DNA of 64,000 bases, from assembly GCF_903166545.1 (NCBI RefSeq), contig NZ_CAESCH010000001.1, positions 1,244,001 to 1,308,000 on the forward strand, written 5' to 3'. Positions 8,376 through 16,218 of the stretch are shown piece after piece. Source of the DNA: Metabacillus schmidteae (GTDB taxonomy: Bacteria; Bacillota; Bacilli; Bacillales; Bacillaceae). Position 1 is the stretch's first letter. Every line of letters begins with the position of its first letter. Both the position numbers and the translations under genes were made by a program. The notes under the pieces were generated by a model. That model saw only the letters and a list, made by a program, of their open reading frames with translations. It was not told where the DNA came from and made no database searches.

Positions 8376-8798
8376 TTATAGGATATCAATTGATACTAAC
8401 AATGCTAGTAAAATTTGAATTAGAACCTGGAGAGAAATGGCTACATCTGTATCAGTTGTCGTAATTTTAACGTCACGGGAGTTCTCGATAATGACTTTTT
8501 GTTTATTTGCTTGCCTAATGACAGAGTTTTGTAACAAATCCTGAGTTACTTGTTCAGCACGAGCACTGTCAGCAATTGTTAGGTTAATTACTAATGCAAT
8601 CGCTACTTGAATTGCTGCTTGTAATGAAACAGCAACTTGTGTGTCTGTTGATTTAATATCAATGTTGCAAGAATCTTTAATGTGGATAAATTCTTCTGAA
8701 ACTTGAACTGTTTCATTTGTTTGTACAGCATCTTGTGTTGTGTTTGATTTCTCATGTTTACATTTGCAATCATCTAGCGCAGACCATCTAGTTGACAT
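8376..8798 (-). CDS. cotV: Spore coat protein, CotX/CotV family
   Basis: This 140-residue protein again carries two CotX/V repeats (IKDSCNIDIKSTDTQVAVSL and IIENSRDVKITTTDTDVAISL). It is very similar to the neighbouring CotX after its short N-terminus. It is shorter than CotX and first in the minus-strand cluster, which is the place of cotV. The near identity of the repeats with CotX suggests a recent duplication or gene conversion. AAAGGAGTGA precedes the ATG. Confidence 0.82.
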   Translation of the reverse strand: MSTRWSALDDCKCKHEKSNTTQDAVQTNETVQVSEEFIHIKDSCNIDIKSTDTQVAVSLQAAIQVAIALVINLTIADSARAEQVTQDLLQNSVIRQANKQKVIIENSRDVKITTTDTDVAISLQVLIQILLALLVSIDIL

Positions 8799-9104
8799 CC
8801 AAATTCACTCCTTTCACGATAAGAGGTAAAAAGGGAACACAATGATGAACCGTTACGATGGGACGTTTGGGGAGAAAGAAATCGTGAGGTATGCCGTGTT
8901 CCCTTTTACTTGTATATAATGCAGATTCACTAGGTTTTGAATGAGGCAAACATACAGGTTTGCACCCATTTTTCTTATAAATGCTGATGGACAAATGATT
9001 ATTTTAGGGATATACCTACAATAAAATAATTAACTCGTCCAAGTTCATAAAACGAAAATCCTTTCATAATGTATAGAAGATTATGATTAGAAAGGTGGGA
9101 GGGG
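8799..9104. other. Divergent intergenic region cotV / yjcA
   Basis: About 300 bp between two divergent sporulation genes; the promoters of both should lie here. No gene and no sigma-factor box good enough to call was found. Confidence 0.3.
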
Positions 9105-9455
9105 ATGGTCACATGGATAGAATTATTGATTTTGGCAATGGCATCCTTTCGGTTAACAAGATTACTGGTTTATGATAAAATCACCACCTTTATTCGTAGT
9201 CCTTTTCATAAGGAAGTTGAAGAGATAAATGAAAACGGTGAAACCGAAATTTATATTGAGATTAAAGGAAAAGGATTGCGGGCATGGATAGGTGAACTAT
9301 TAAGCTGCTATTGGTGTACGGGAGTCTGGTGTTCAGCATTACTATTTGGAATGTGGTGGCTTTGGCCGGCAGGAGCCGAACCATTAATTTTGATCTTGGC
9401 CATTGCAGGCTTAGCTGGAATTATCGAATCTATCGTAGGCAAATTAGTAGAATAG
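9105..9455 (+). CDS. yjcA: YjcA-like sporulation membrane protein (DUF1360)
   Basis: This 116-residue protein has an N-terminal hydrophobic segment (residues 4-20) and a conserved CYWCTGVWCSALLFG motif at about 67-81. A C-terminal hydrophobic segment follows. This is the pattern of the DUF1360 family that includes B. subtilis YjcA, made in the mother cell during sporulation; its biochemical role is unknown. The ATG at 9105 follows GGTGGGAGGGG. Position directly after cotV agrees with the B. subtilis order. Confidence 0.85.
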   Translation: MVTWIELLILAMASFRLTRLLVYDKITTFIRSPFHKEVEEINENGETEIYIEIKGKGLRAWIGELLSCYWCTGVWCSALLFGMWWLWPAGAEPLILILAIAGLAGIIESIVGKLVE

Positions 9456-9597
9456 GCAAAACACATAGAAACATAAAATTATTTACACATAAGATGAGAT
9501 ATAAAAGCTAAATCACTGCGGACGTTAAAATGATCCAACAGGTTCATTTGCAAAACGTCTAAGGGCTTTATTATATCGATAGGAAGGTGGGATAATC

Positions 9598-9723
9598 ATG
9601 AAAAAGGCAAACTTGAATCCTTCCGGAAGACCGACTAACTCGAATCAATCGATCTCTGTGTCAAAACCTAAAAAGGTAAAAAAGAGTGGCTGCGGCTGTG
9701 GAAAGAGAAAAAAACGAGTGTAG
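9598..9723 (+). CDS. Small basic protein with C-terminal CGCG motif
   Basis: This 41-residue protein begins MKKANLNPSGRP and ends with a Lys-rich GCGCGKRKKR tail. An AGGAAGGTGG ribosome site lies 8 bp before the ATG and a good terminator follows at once, which supports a real gene. It lies inside the sporulation cluster, so a spore role is likely but not shown. I do not recognise a named family. Confidence 0.6.
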   Translation: MKKANLNPSGRPTNSNQSISVSKPKKVKKSGCGCGKRKKRV

Positions 9724-9745
9724 CTTTTTATAGGGTTTGAATGGT

Positions 9746-9780
9746 GAGACTACTTATGTAAAAAAGTAGTCTCTTTTTTT
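9746..9780 (+). terminator. Terminator directly in front of the group II intron
   Basis: GAGACTACT (9746-9754) / AGTAGTCTC (9765-9773) plus T7. The intron begins within two bases of the T-run. Confidence 0.88.
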
Positions 9781-9781
9781 G

Positions 9782-11637
9782 GTGTGCCAGGCATGGCAAC
9801 TATCTAGGTGGTGAAAGTCCACTGTGGGGGTACACATCGACCAACCACTAAGGAAGCGCAAGGTACTTATCGTGAGATAAGGGCTGGAGGAAGCGTGGAA
9901 TAAAATCTTGGCTCGACGAACAGAAATCTGATACTAAGGCTTTACAAAGGGATAAGACTCCCAAACAAGTTAAAGTCCAAAAGATGTGCGTAACTTTGTA
10001 AAGTAGATCAGGCGAGTAAAAGAGGAAAGATGGTTGTCTTACCCTGGGAGATCTTGCGGATGTACAAAGGGTACAGTCGAAAAAGGTTAGCCGCAAGAAG
10101 TCAGCAGAAGCCATAGTAGTGAAGTAATTTCATGAAGGGCTGAACAATTTATAGTGTTTCAACACCACGAATGCGTAAGTGACATACTCCGAATGTGTTA
10201 ATGGTGAAAGTATGAGCGTACCTCAAAAGATAACCAAAATGGAGCTATCACTTACTACGTGAGAGGAAAGGAGAAACGAGTGTGGAACTTTTAGAACAAA
10301 TTCTAAGTAATCAAAATATGAATGAAGCCTACTTGCGTGTATATAAAAACAAAGGTGCTAGTGGGGTCGATGGAATAACGGTCAATGAACTGAAACAATA
10401 TCTGAGAGAGAACAAGGATGAGCTACGTCAGCGCATCAGAACAAGAAAGTACCAACCACAAGTTGCCTTAAGAGTGGAGATCCCAAAAGAAAATGGTAAG
10501 ATGCGCAAATTGGGAATACCAACAGTAGTGGATAGGGTAGTTCAACAAGCCATTCATCAAGTTCTCAGTCCAATATTTGAAAAGCAATTCAGTGAATTCA
10601 GTTATGGCTTTAGACCAAAAAGAAGTTGTGAGATGGCAATTATTAAAAGCTTGGAATTTCTAAATGATGGATACGATTGGATTGTGGATATTGACCTTGA
10701 AAGATTTTTCGATACAGTTCATCACGATAAACTCATGCGGATCATCTCTAATACAATAGATGATGGAGATGTCATTTCCCTAATAAGGAAATATCTTGTC
10801 AGTGGAGTTATGGTGAATGGGAAATATGAAGAAACACCAGTTGGAACTCCGCAAGGAGGAAACCTAAGCCCACTGCTTAGTAATATTATGTTGAACGAAC
10901 TTGATAAGGAGCTAGAAAGTAGAGGACTCCAATTCGTGAGATACGCTGATGATGCCCTAATCTTCGTGAAGAGTGAGAAAGCAGCGAATAGAGTGATGGA
11001 ATCAATTGTGAGATTTATAGAAAATAAATTAGGGTTAATAGTCAACGGAGAAAAGAGTAAAATCTCCCGTCCAAAAGATTTGAAATTCTTAGGATTTGGA
11101 TATTATTACGATTTTAAGAATGAGAAATACCAAGTAAAACCCCATTCAACGTCAATACAAAAATTTCAAAGGAAGCTTCGAAAATTAACAAAGCGAAATT
11201 GGAGTGTTTCGCTAGACTACCGAACCTTAAAACTAAAACAAGTCATACTTGGGTGGGTAAACTACTTTAGAATCTCGAATATGAAAAAAGCAATGACTGA
11301 GATAGATAAGAAGCTTCGCTCCAGAATTAGAGTCATCATATGGAAGCAATGGAAGGTATCGAAGAAACGAATCAAATCGCTTATCCAATTAGGAATCCCT
11401 GAGGGAGAGGCGAAGGGATTAACCTTCTGTCGAAGAGGTTATCGATACATCGGTTTATCGAAAGTTGTTCAAAGAGCAATCTCAAACAAAAGACTAAAGC
11501 AGAGGGGTCTTCCCTCTGCTTTAGATCATTATCTAAAAGTACACACTGTAATATAAATTGAACCGCCGTATACGGAACCGTACGTACGGTGGTGTGAGAG
11601 GGGCGAAAATAATTAGATTATTTTCCCTCTACTCGAT
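9782..11637 (+). mobile_element. Group II intron with reverse transcriptase
   Basis: The element begins with the group II 5' consensus GUGUG (9782-9786). It runs through about 500 bp of structured RNA (domains I-IV) before the maturase gene at 10282-11556. After the gene come a domain V-like hairpin (about 11565-11597: ACCGCCGTA / TACGGTGGT with an inner TACG/CGTA stem) and a domain VI-like hairpin (about 11604-11626). The 3' end is placed near 11637 by inference. The insertion point is immediately after a terminator T-run. That placement and the lack of an endonuclease domain recall bacterial class C introns, although the domain V sequence leaves the class open. Confidence 0.88.
10282..11556 (+). 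CDS. ltrA: Group II intron reverse transcriptase/maturase
   Basis: This 424-residue protein has the RT fingers/palm followed by the maturase X domain. Seen motifs are GASGVDGI, FSYGFRPKRSC, VDIDLERFFDTV, TPQGGNLSPLL and the catalytic YADD at 221-224, so polymerase activity should be intact. The X domain (about 265-340) includes LGWVNYFRI. There is no C-terminal HNH endonuclease, so mobility would depend on another priming route. GTG start, AAGGAG 8 bp upstream. It acts on its own intron RNA for splicing and retrohoming. Confidence 0.95.
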   Translation: MELLEQILSNQNMNEAYLRVYKNKGASGVDGITVNELKQYLRENKDELRQRIRTRKYQPQVALRVEIPKENGKMRKLGIPTVVDRVVQQAIHQVLSPIFEKQFSEFSYGFRPKRSCEMAIIKSLEFLNDGYDWIVDIDLERFFDTVHHDKLMRIISNTIDDGDVISLIRKYLVSGVMVNGKYEETPVGTPQGGNLSPLLSNIMLNELDKELESRGLQFVRYADDALIFVKSEKAANRVMESIVRFIENKLGLIVNGEKSKISRPKDLKFLGFGYYYDFKNEKYQVKPHSTSIQKFQRKLRKLTKRNWSVSLDYRTLKLKQVILGWVNYFRISNMKKAMTEIDKKLRSRIRVIIWKQWKVSKKRIKSLIQLGIPEGEAKGLTFCRRGYRYIGLSKVVQRAISNKRLKQRGLPSALDHYLKVHTVI

Positions 11638-11719
11638 TTGGGAAAAGTATTACATATATTTACAATCATATACACATACTATATTCAGTTTTTATTCTAT
11701 AAGTTAGGGAGAATGTTAT

Positions 11720-12412
11720 ATGCCAGATTGGATTGAAGTTGTCATTCGTTCCTTTTGCATTATCGGTGGACTCTTTTTTATTACAAAGTTACTAGGGAAA
11801 AAGCAATTATCCAAATTATCCTTTTTTGAATATATTGTCGGCATTACGGTTGGAGATATTGCGGGAACAATCACGATGGATATTGAATTAAATATAGTGA
11901 ACGGTGTTGTGTCAATCGTCGTATGGACGTTATTTCCACTAGTGATATCCTATGTCTCCCTTAAAAGTAAGAAGTTTCGCGACATCGTTGAGGGGAAAGC
12001 GACAACATTTATTCAGGATGGCAAGATTTTAGAAGATAATTTAAAGCATGAAAAATATAGTACAGATGAATTACTTGAACAGCTGCGCAAGAAAGACATC
12101 TTCCAAGTATCAGATGTTGAATTTGCTGTATTGGAGACAAATGGTGAACTAAGTGTGTTATTGAAAAAAGAAAAACAGCCTGCAAAATGGGAGGATTTTT
12201 TCGGGGAAGGAGTAAAACTGAAAGCACCAATAACGGTGATTATGGATGGGGTATATATGGAAGAGTCAATCAATGAGGGGGGCTACACTATTGATTGGGT
12301 AAGAAGCAAACTTGAAGCGAAAAAAAGAAGTGTAGAGGATGTATTTCTAGCTCAAATAGATTCTAATGGAAATTTATATGCTGATTACTATGACGATAGA
12401 CTAAAAAAATAG
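11720..12412 (+). CDS. DUF421 (YetF/YdfS-type) membrane protein
   Basis: This 230-residue protein has three N-terminal membrane segments (about 8-26, 37-53 and 58-80). A cytoplasmic alpha/beta domain follows, with VEGKATTFIQDGKILEDNL and DVEFAVLETNGELSVLLKK, the hallmarks of DUF421. A second domain (about 165-225) is family-typical. The biochemical role is unknown; relatives in Bacillus are sporulation or stress associated. ATG after AGGGAGAATG. It forms a two-gene unit with the small protein at 12429. A paralogue lies at 17895-18569. Confidence 0.85.
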   Translation: MPDWIEVVIRSFCIIGGLFFITKLLGKKQLSKLSFFEYIVGITVGDIAGTITMDIELNIVNGVVSIVVWTLFPLVISYVSLKSKKFRDIVEGKATTFIQDGKILEDNLKHEKYSTDELLEQLRKKDIFQVSDVEFAVLETNGELSVLLKKEKQPAKWEDFFGEGVKLKAPITVIMDGVYMEESINEGGYTIDWVRSKLEAKKRSVEDVFLAQIDSNGNLYADYYDDRLKK

Positions 12413-12428
12413 AAACCGGGGAGAACAA

Positions 12429-12632
12429 ATGAATATATTAGAGTTATTTTTTGAAGGATTGCTGGAATCAAAAATGAGAAAGCATGATCGAATTCATGCT
12501 GGAGAAGAAACAAAATTGGGTGAAATGTATGATCAATTGAAAACATTAGACCAGGAAGCAGAAGATTTTGAATATCGAATGGAGATAGCTGCAAGAGAAT
12601 ATGAAAAATGGGTGAAATCAAAAACTAAGTAA
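12429..12632 (+). CDS. Small coiled-coil protein, unknown
   Basis: This 67-residue, strongly charged protein is predicted to be helical throughout (MRKHDRIHAGEETKLGEMYDQL..., then EDFEYRMEIAAREYEKW). It starts 16 bp after the DUF421 gene behind GGGGAG and is therefore probably co-transcribed. No family recognised. It could be an accessory of the membrane protein, but nothing in the sequence proves it. Confidence 0.55.
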   Translation: MNILELFFEGLLESKMRKHDRIHAGEETKLGEMYDQLKTLDQEAEDFEYRMEIAAREYEKWVKSKTK

Positions 12633-12724
12633 AATTATGTGTGGAACACTGATATTCGTCCACACCGTTTCCTCCATACCTACATAAATTATAGAGAAGT
12701 TAGGGTAGAGGAGGTGCTAAGCAC

Positions 12725-12850
12725 ATGGGTTACGGCTACGGTGGTGGTAACTATGGTTATGGCGGTGGCGGATACTACGGAAGTACTTTCGTATTAATCG
12801 TTGTATTGTTCATCCTTTTAATCATTGTTGGTGCATCTTTTTATAACTAA
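12725..12850 (+). CDS. YjcZ-family sporulation protein
   Basis: This 41-residue peptide has a Gly/Tyr-rich first half ([15 protein letters not shown]) and a single hydrophobic helix ([18 protein letters not shown]). This is the hallmark of the YjcZ/sporulation tight-junction-type small proteins common in Bacillus. GAGGAGGTG precedes the start. It is followed by its own terminator. Expected to sit in a membrane or the coat of the forming spore; function unknown. Confidence 0.82.
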   Translation: MGYGYGGGNYGYGGGGYYGSTFVLIVVLFILLIIVGASFYN

Positions 12851-12867
12851 TAAGTAAAGGCGAATAG

Positions 12868-12905
12868 GTACGAGCGGCTGGGCTGCTCGTACTTTCGTCT
12901 TTTTA
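12868..12905 (+). terminator. Terminator of the YjcZ-type gene
   Basis: GTACGAGC (12868-12875) / GCTCGTAC (12885-12892), followed by a T-rich tract. Confidence 0.8.
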
Positions 12906-13016
12906 TAGAGTTCGAGTGTGATAGTAGATGGCTTGAATTTTATTAAAAAGATGAATTTCTTATCACATTTTATGTGGAACTCCATACGATATATCATGAA
13001 TTAAGGAGGCGGGAAA

Positions 13017-13271
13017 ATGGATAGCAAATTCTTTAAGAATCTTGAAGGTAAAACTGGCGTAAACATGAATGATATTTTCTCATTAGCTAACTCATTACAA
13101 GGAGCAAACTTTAAAGACGAAAAAACAGTTCGAAGTGTCATTCAACGAGTTTCTAAGATTGCAAATAAACCAGTTAACAAGCAAATGGAAGATAAAATTG
13201 TCAACTCGATCGTTAATGGTAACGAGAAACTTGATTTTAATACGATTGCTAAAATGATCAATAAGAAATAA
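13017..13271 (+). CDS. spoVIF: Stage VI sporulation protein SpoVIF
   Basis: This 84-residue protein resembles SpoVIF (B. subtilis YjcC, about 88 residues), a mother-cell factor needed for proper coat assembly and spore resistance. The conserved body runs from FFKNLEGKTGVNM through IFSLANSLQGANFKDEKTVR to the repeated VNKQMEDKIVNSI segment. The ATG follows TTAAGGAGGCGGG. Genomic position immediately before yjcD is the same as in B. subtilis. A strong bidirectional terminator separates the two. Confidence 0.85.
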   Translation: MDSKFFKNLEGKTGVNMNDIFSLANSLQGANFKDEKTVRSVIQRVSKIANKPVNKQMEDKIVNSIVNGNEKLDFNTIAKMINKK

Positions 13272-13275
13272 ACGG

Positions 13276-13309
13276 TAAAAAAGGTCTGACTTTGGTCAGA
13301 CCTTTTTTA
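13276..13309. terminator. Bidirectional terminator spoVIF / yjcD
   Basis: A stem AAAAAAGGTCTGAC / GTCAGACCTTTTTT with a 4-base loop; A and T tracts serve both converging genes. Confidence 0.9.
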
Positions 13310-13326
13310 CGTATGTTTTGGAAAAT

Positions 13327-15612
13327 CTATTTCATCATTCCACGCATAAATCTCGAAGGAACGGCCTTTCTCCCTCTTCGATAAGAAGGAACTGACAGAT
13401 ATAAATGTTCCCTTGCCCGCGTCATCGCAACATAAAGCAATCGTCTTTCTTCTTCGAGATGTTCAAATTTTTCTTTCCGAGCCGACTCCAGGGCAAAATC
13501 ATGAGGTAAAGATCCGTCGACAACACCTAGTACATACACATATTTAAATTCAAGGCCTTTTGAGCGGTGGATGGTCATAAGCTGAACGCCGTTTGAAGTC
13601 TGTGTCGATGTTTTGATCGCTTGCTGTGTCACAATCATATGGTCGACATGCTGGAGGAACTCATGTACAGTCAGAAATTTCTTCGCCACAACCTTTAAAT
13701 CATTCAAGTCATCAGAGCCTTTTTCCATCGCATTACCTTCGTTACCTTGCTTTTTTAAATAATCAGTAAAGCCTAAATCTTTTTCAATCATTGTAAGAGC
13801 AACAACTGGTTTTTCATATTTTAATGAAGTAATTCTCGGGATAATTTTCTTAAGCTTGGCTTTTTGGAAGTTAGGTAATCCATTAACATGAAGTAACGCT
13901 TCAACAAGTGAGCAGTCCTGTAAAATGGATAATGCTTTGACATCATTGAGAACTGATTGCTTTAAAAACAAGGCCCTAATAAACTCAGTTATAGCCGAGC
14001 TATCATCTGAATTCATGCTTAATCGCAGATACGATAAGATAGCTCGCACCATTTTTCTTTCATAAAAGGAGGATTGCCCTTTTTCAATTGTAAAGGGAAT
14101 GCTTGATTGTACAAAACGTTCAAACACTGCTCGTCCACCTGTATGCGTCCGATACAAAACGGCAAACTCCTCAGGCGTTGCCCCAGCTTCAATTTTTTCC
14201 TTCATATCCTGTAGAATCATCGTTGCTTCTTCTTCTTCATCATATGGAAAAAAAGCAATAGGTGAGTGTCGTGTTTCATATTGAGCAATCATTTGCTTAC
14301 TGAGTCTATGTTTGTTTTTTGATATAACATCATTTGCTGTCGAGACAATTTGGTGATCTGACCGATAATTAGCAGAGAGTGTAATCACTTTTGCTGAAGG
14401 GTATTCCTGCTTGAAATTCAGAATAAATGACGGCTGGCTTCCTCTAAAACTATAAATTGTTTGATCATCATCACCAACACCGCATAGATTGTTAGTATGA
14501 CTTGATAAAAGCTTAATAAGCTTATATTGTACAGGATTAATATCCTGAAATTCATCAATTAAAAAATACTGAAATCGATTTTGGTAAGCTGATAAAATTG
14601 CCGGATTTTCATTTAATAGTTCGTAGCATTTCACAAGCATATCATCGAAATCGAATTGTCCGCGCTGTTGTTTTTGTTCTTCATATTCCCGGTAAAGAGT
14701 TAGAGCTGTTTGCTCCCAGTCATCAGCAGGACGGATATCATGTGGCATGTGCATCGTGTTTTTCCAAAAACCAATTTGTTGAATCGCTTGGTCAAATGGA
14801 AAATCTTTATCATCAATACCTAGTTCTCTGCAAGAAGCTTTTAGATAGCTTTCCTTTTGCCAATCCCATTTTAACAGGTGTCGGCTATTCCACTTTTCAC
14901 GATCATGGTGAAGAAGAATTTTATAAAAAATACTATGAAACGTACCGATTACCAATTGATTAAGTTTTAAAGCATGGATAGAAGAGTTTGTAATGAGCCG
15001 TTGCTGCATTTCTTTGGCAGCTTTTGCCGTAAACGTGACAAGCATCATTGAAGTAGGTGAGATCTTTTTTTCTTCCATCATGTATAAAGCTCTTGTTGTT
15101 AAAACACGTGTTTTTCCACTTCCAGCACCAGCTAAAATTAGCAACGGTCCTTCTGTAGTTGTGACGGCTTCCTTTTGTTCTACATCTAAAGGAATCCCTA
15201 AAAGTGACGTTGGAGCTTTTACTTTTACTGAAAAGGCTGTTCTCCCTTTAAGCATTTTTGGCTCACACCATGTAGCTGTTTCTTTTTTGTCGATTGTACC
15301 AATGCTTCTTGATTTTGGAATCCGAAATCCATTTTGTTCAGAGTATTTCTCTGTCGAGGTTTTTACAGGAGCGGTTGACTCTTCCTGAACCGGAAAATCA
15401 ATCTGAAATTGCTTTTGACATGTTTCATTCAATTCTTTGTTTGAGTGATAAAAATAGGGAGGATGGGTAATGCCTAAATACAGCTTCACCGGTTTTCCAC
15501 AGCACCTGCAAGTAACAGCTTCTTTTATACTTTCTTCATATATTCTCTGGAATTCCTGTTGAGGTAATTGTGTTAAGGAGATGATTGTTTCCTTTAACTT
15601 TGCTGAATTCAT
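13327..15612 (-). CDS. yjcD: UvrD/PcrA-like superfamily 1 DNA helicase YjcD
   Basis: This 761-residue ATP-dependent 3'-5' helicase relative has Walker A AGAGSGKT (about residues 160-167), DEFQDINPVQ (motif II), GDDDQTIYSFRG (III), TIHRSKGLEF (V) and VAMTRAREHLY (VI). The N-terminal ~150 residues are an addition not found in PcrA and include a possible zinc site (CRCCGKP ... C), as in B. subtilis YjcD. The start at 15612 is preferred to one 10 codons upstream because GGAGGAGG lies 7 bp before it. It is presumably involved in DNA repair or recombination; substrate unknown. Confidence 0.9.
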   Translation of the reverse strand: MNSAKLKETIISLTQLPQQEFQRIYEESIKEAVTCRCCGKPVKLYLGITHPPYFYHSNKELNETCQKQFQIDFPVQEESTAPVKTSTEKYSEQNGFRIPKSRSIGTIDKKETATWCEPKMLKGRTAFSVKVKAPTSLLGIPLDVEQKEAVTTTEGPLLILAGAGSGKTRVLTTRALYMMEEKKISPTSMMLVTFTAKAAKEMQQRLITNSSIHALKLNQLVIGTFHSIFYKILLHHDREKWNSRHLLKWDWQKESYLKASCRELGIDDKDFPFDQAIQQIGFWKNTMHMPHDIRPADDWEQTALTLYREYEEQKQQRGQFDFDDMLVKCYELLNENPAILSAYQNRFQYFLIDEFQDINPVQYKLIKLLSSHTNNLCGVGDDDQTIYSFRGSQPSFILNFKQEYPSAKVITLSANYRSDHQIVSTANDVISKNKHRLSKQMIAQYETRHSPIAFFPYDEEEEATMILQDMKEKIEAGATPEEFAVLYRTHTGGRAVFERFVQSSIPFTIEKGQSSFYERKMVRAILSYLRLSMNSDDSSAITEFIRALFLKQSVLNDVKALSILQDCSLVEALLHVNGLPNFQKAKLKKIIPRITSLKYEKPVVALTMIEKDLGFTDYLKKQGNEGNAMEKGSDDLNDLKVVAKKFLTVHEFLQHVDHMIVTQQAIKTSTQTSNGVQLMTIHRSKGLEFKYVYVLGVVDGSLPHDFALESARKEKFEHLEEERRLLYVAMTRAREHLYLSVPSYRRGRKAVPSRFMRGMMK

Positions 15613-15788
15613 CGTTGTCCTCCTCCCATAAAGTAAAATCATACCTCGTATGTATATAGAAATTTAGTTTAGTAGCAATAAAATGAAGCGACAAAATCTA
15701 TGATAACAGAATGGGAACCGAACGAAAAGTGAAAGAAAATGGTTTAACGTACCAAAGGTAAGGGGAATAAGAAAAAGGGGTGATAAAA

Positions 15789-16034
15789 ATGGGCTATATT
15801 TTACCAATTCAACAAGATACATACATTCAATATGCCAATCGATCTGTCTCTGTTCAACATCATTATGCACATGTTATGCCAACATCTGCGATCACACCGA
15901 ATACTCGTCATCTACGAGAAAGTCCACAAGCGGAACAACAAAGGTTTGCAGATATATTGAAGGAAAAATTAAAACAAAATAAATATTCATCCGAATGTAC
16001 GGGAAAAGGAAAGCTTTTTAACGAATATGTTTAA
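15789..16034 (+). CDS. Small protein, YjzB-like by position
   Basis: This 81-residue protein begins MGYILPIQQDTYIQYANR and is followed by a His/Tyr-rich segment and a charged helical tail. The ATG at 15789 is preferred over the GTG at 15780, since AAGGGGTGA then serves as ribosome site. It is divergent from yjcD, where B. subtilis has a short gene (yjzB). Function unknown. The IS1182-type element inserts 28 bp after its stop. Confidence 0.6.
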   Translation: MGYILPIQQDTYIQYANRSVSVQHHYAHVMPTSAITPNTRHLRESPQAEQQRFADILKEKLKQNKYSSECTGKGKLFNEYV

Positions 16035-16096
16035 AACGGTAAATGAATTTTTATTATATGAAAAGAGGCTGGGACAAAACCCACTCTGAAATGAAA

Positions 16097-16147
16097 AAGC
16101 CGGTGAAATTTTACGACGAGTAAAATTTCACCGGCTTTGATTTTTTT
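16097..16147 (+). terminator. Long perfect hairpin inside IS left end
   Basis: A 19-bp stem (AAAGCCGGTGAAATTTTAC with its complement, 5-base loop) followed by a T-rich tract. It would block transcription entering the transposase gene from outside. Confidence 0.85.
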
Positions 16148-16218
16148 GAATAAAAATAAGGACCACTTCTGATAAAATAAAGTTACCACACAAAATTTCA
16201 TCCGAAAGAAGGGTCCTT

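Noticed and set aside
9848..10114. 88-residue minus-strand frame in the intron
   Set aside because: It lies in the ribozyme domains and is a product of structured RNA sequence.
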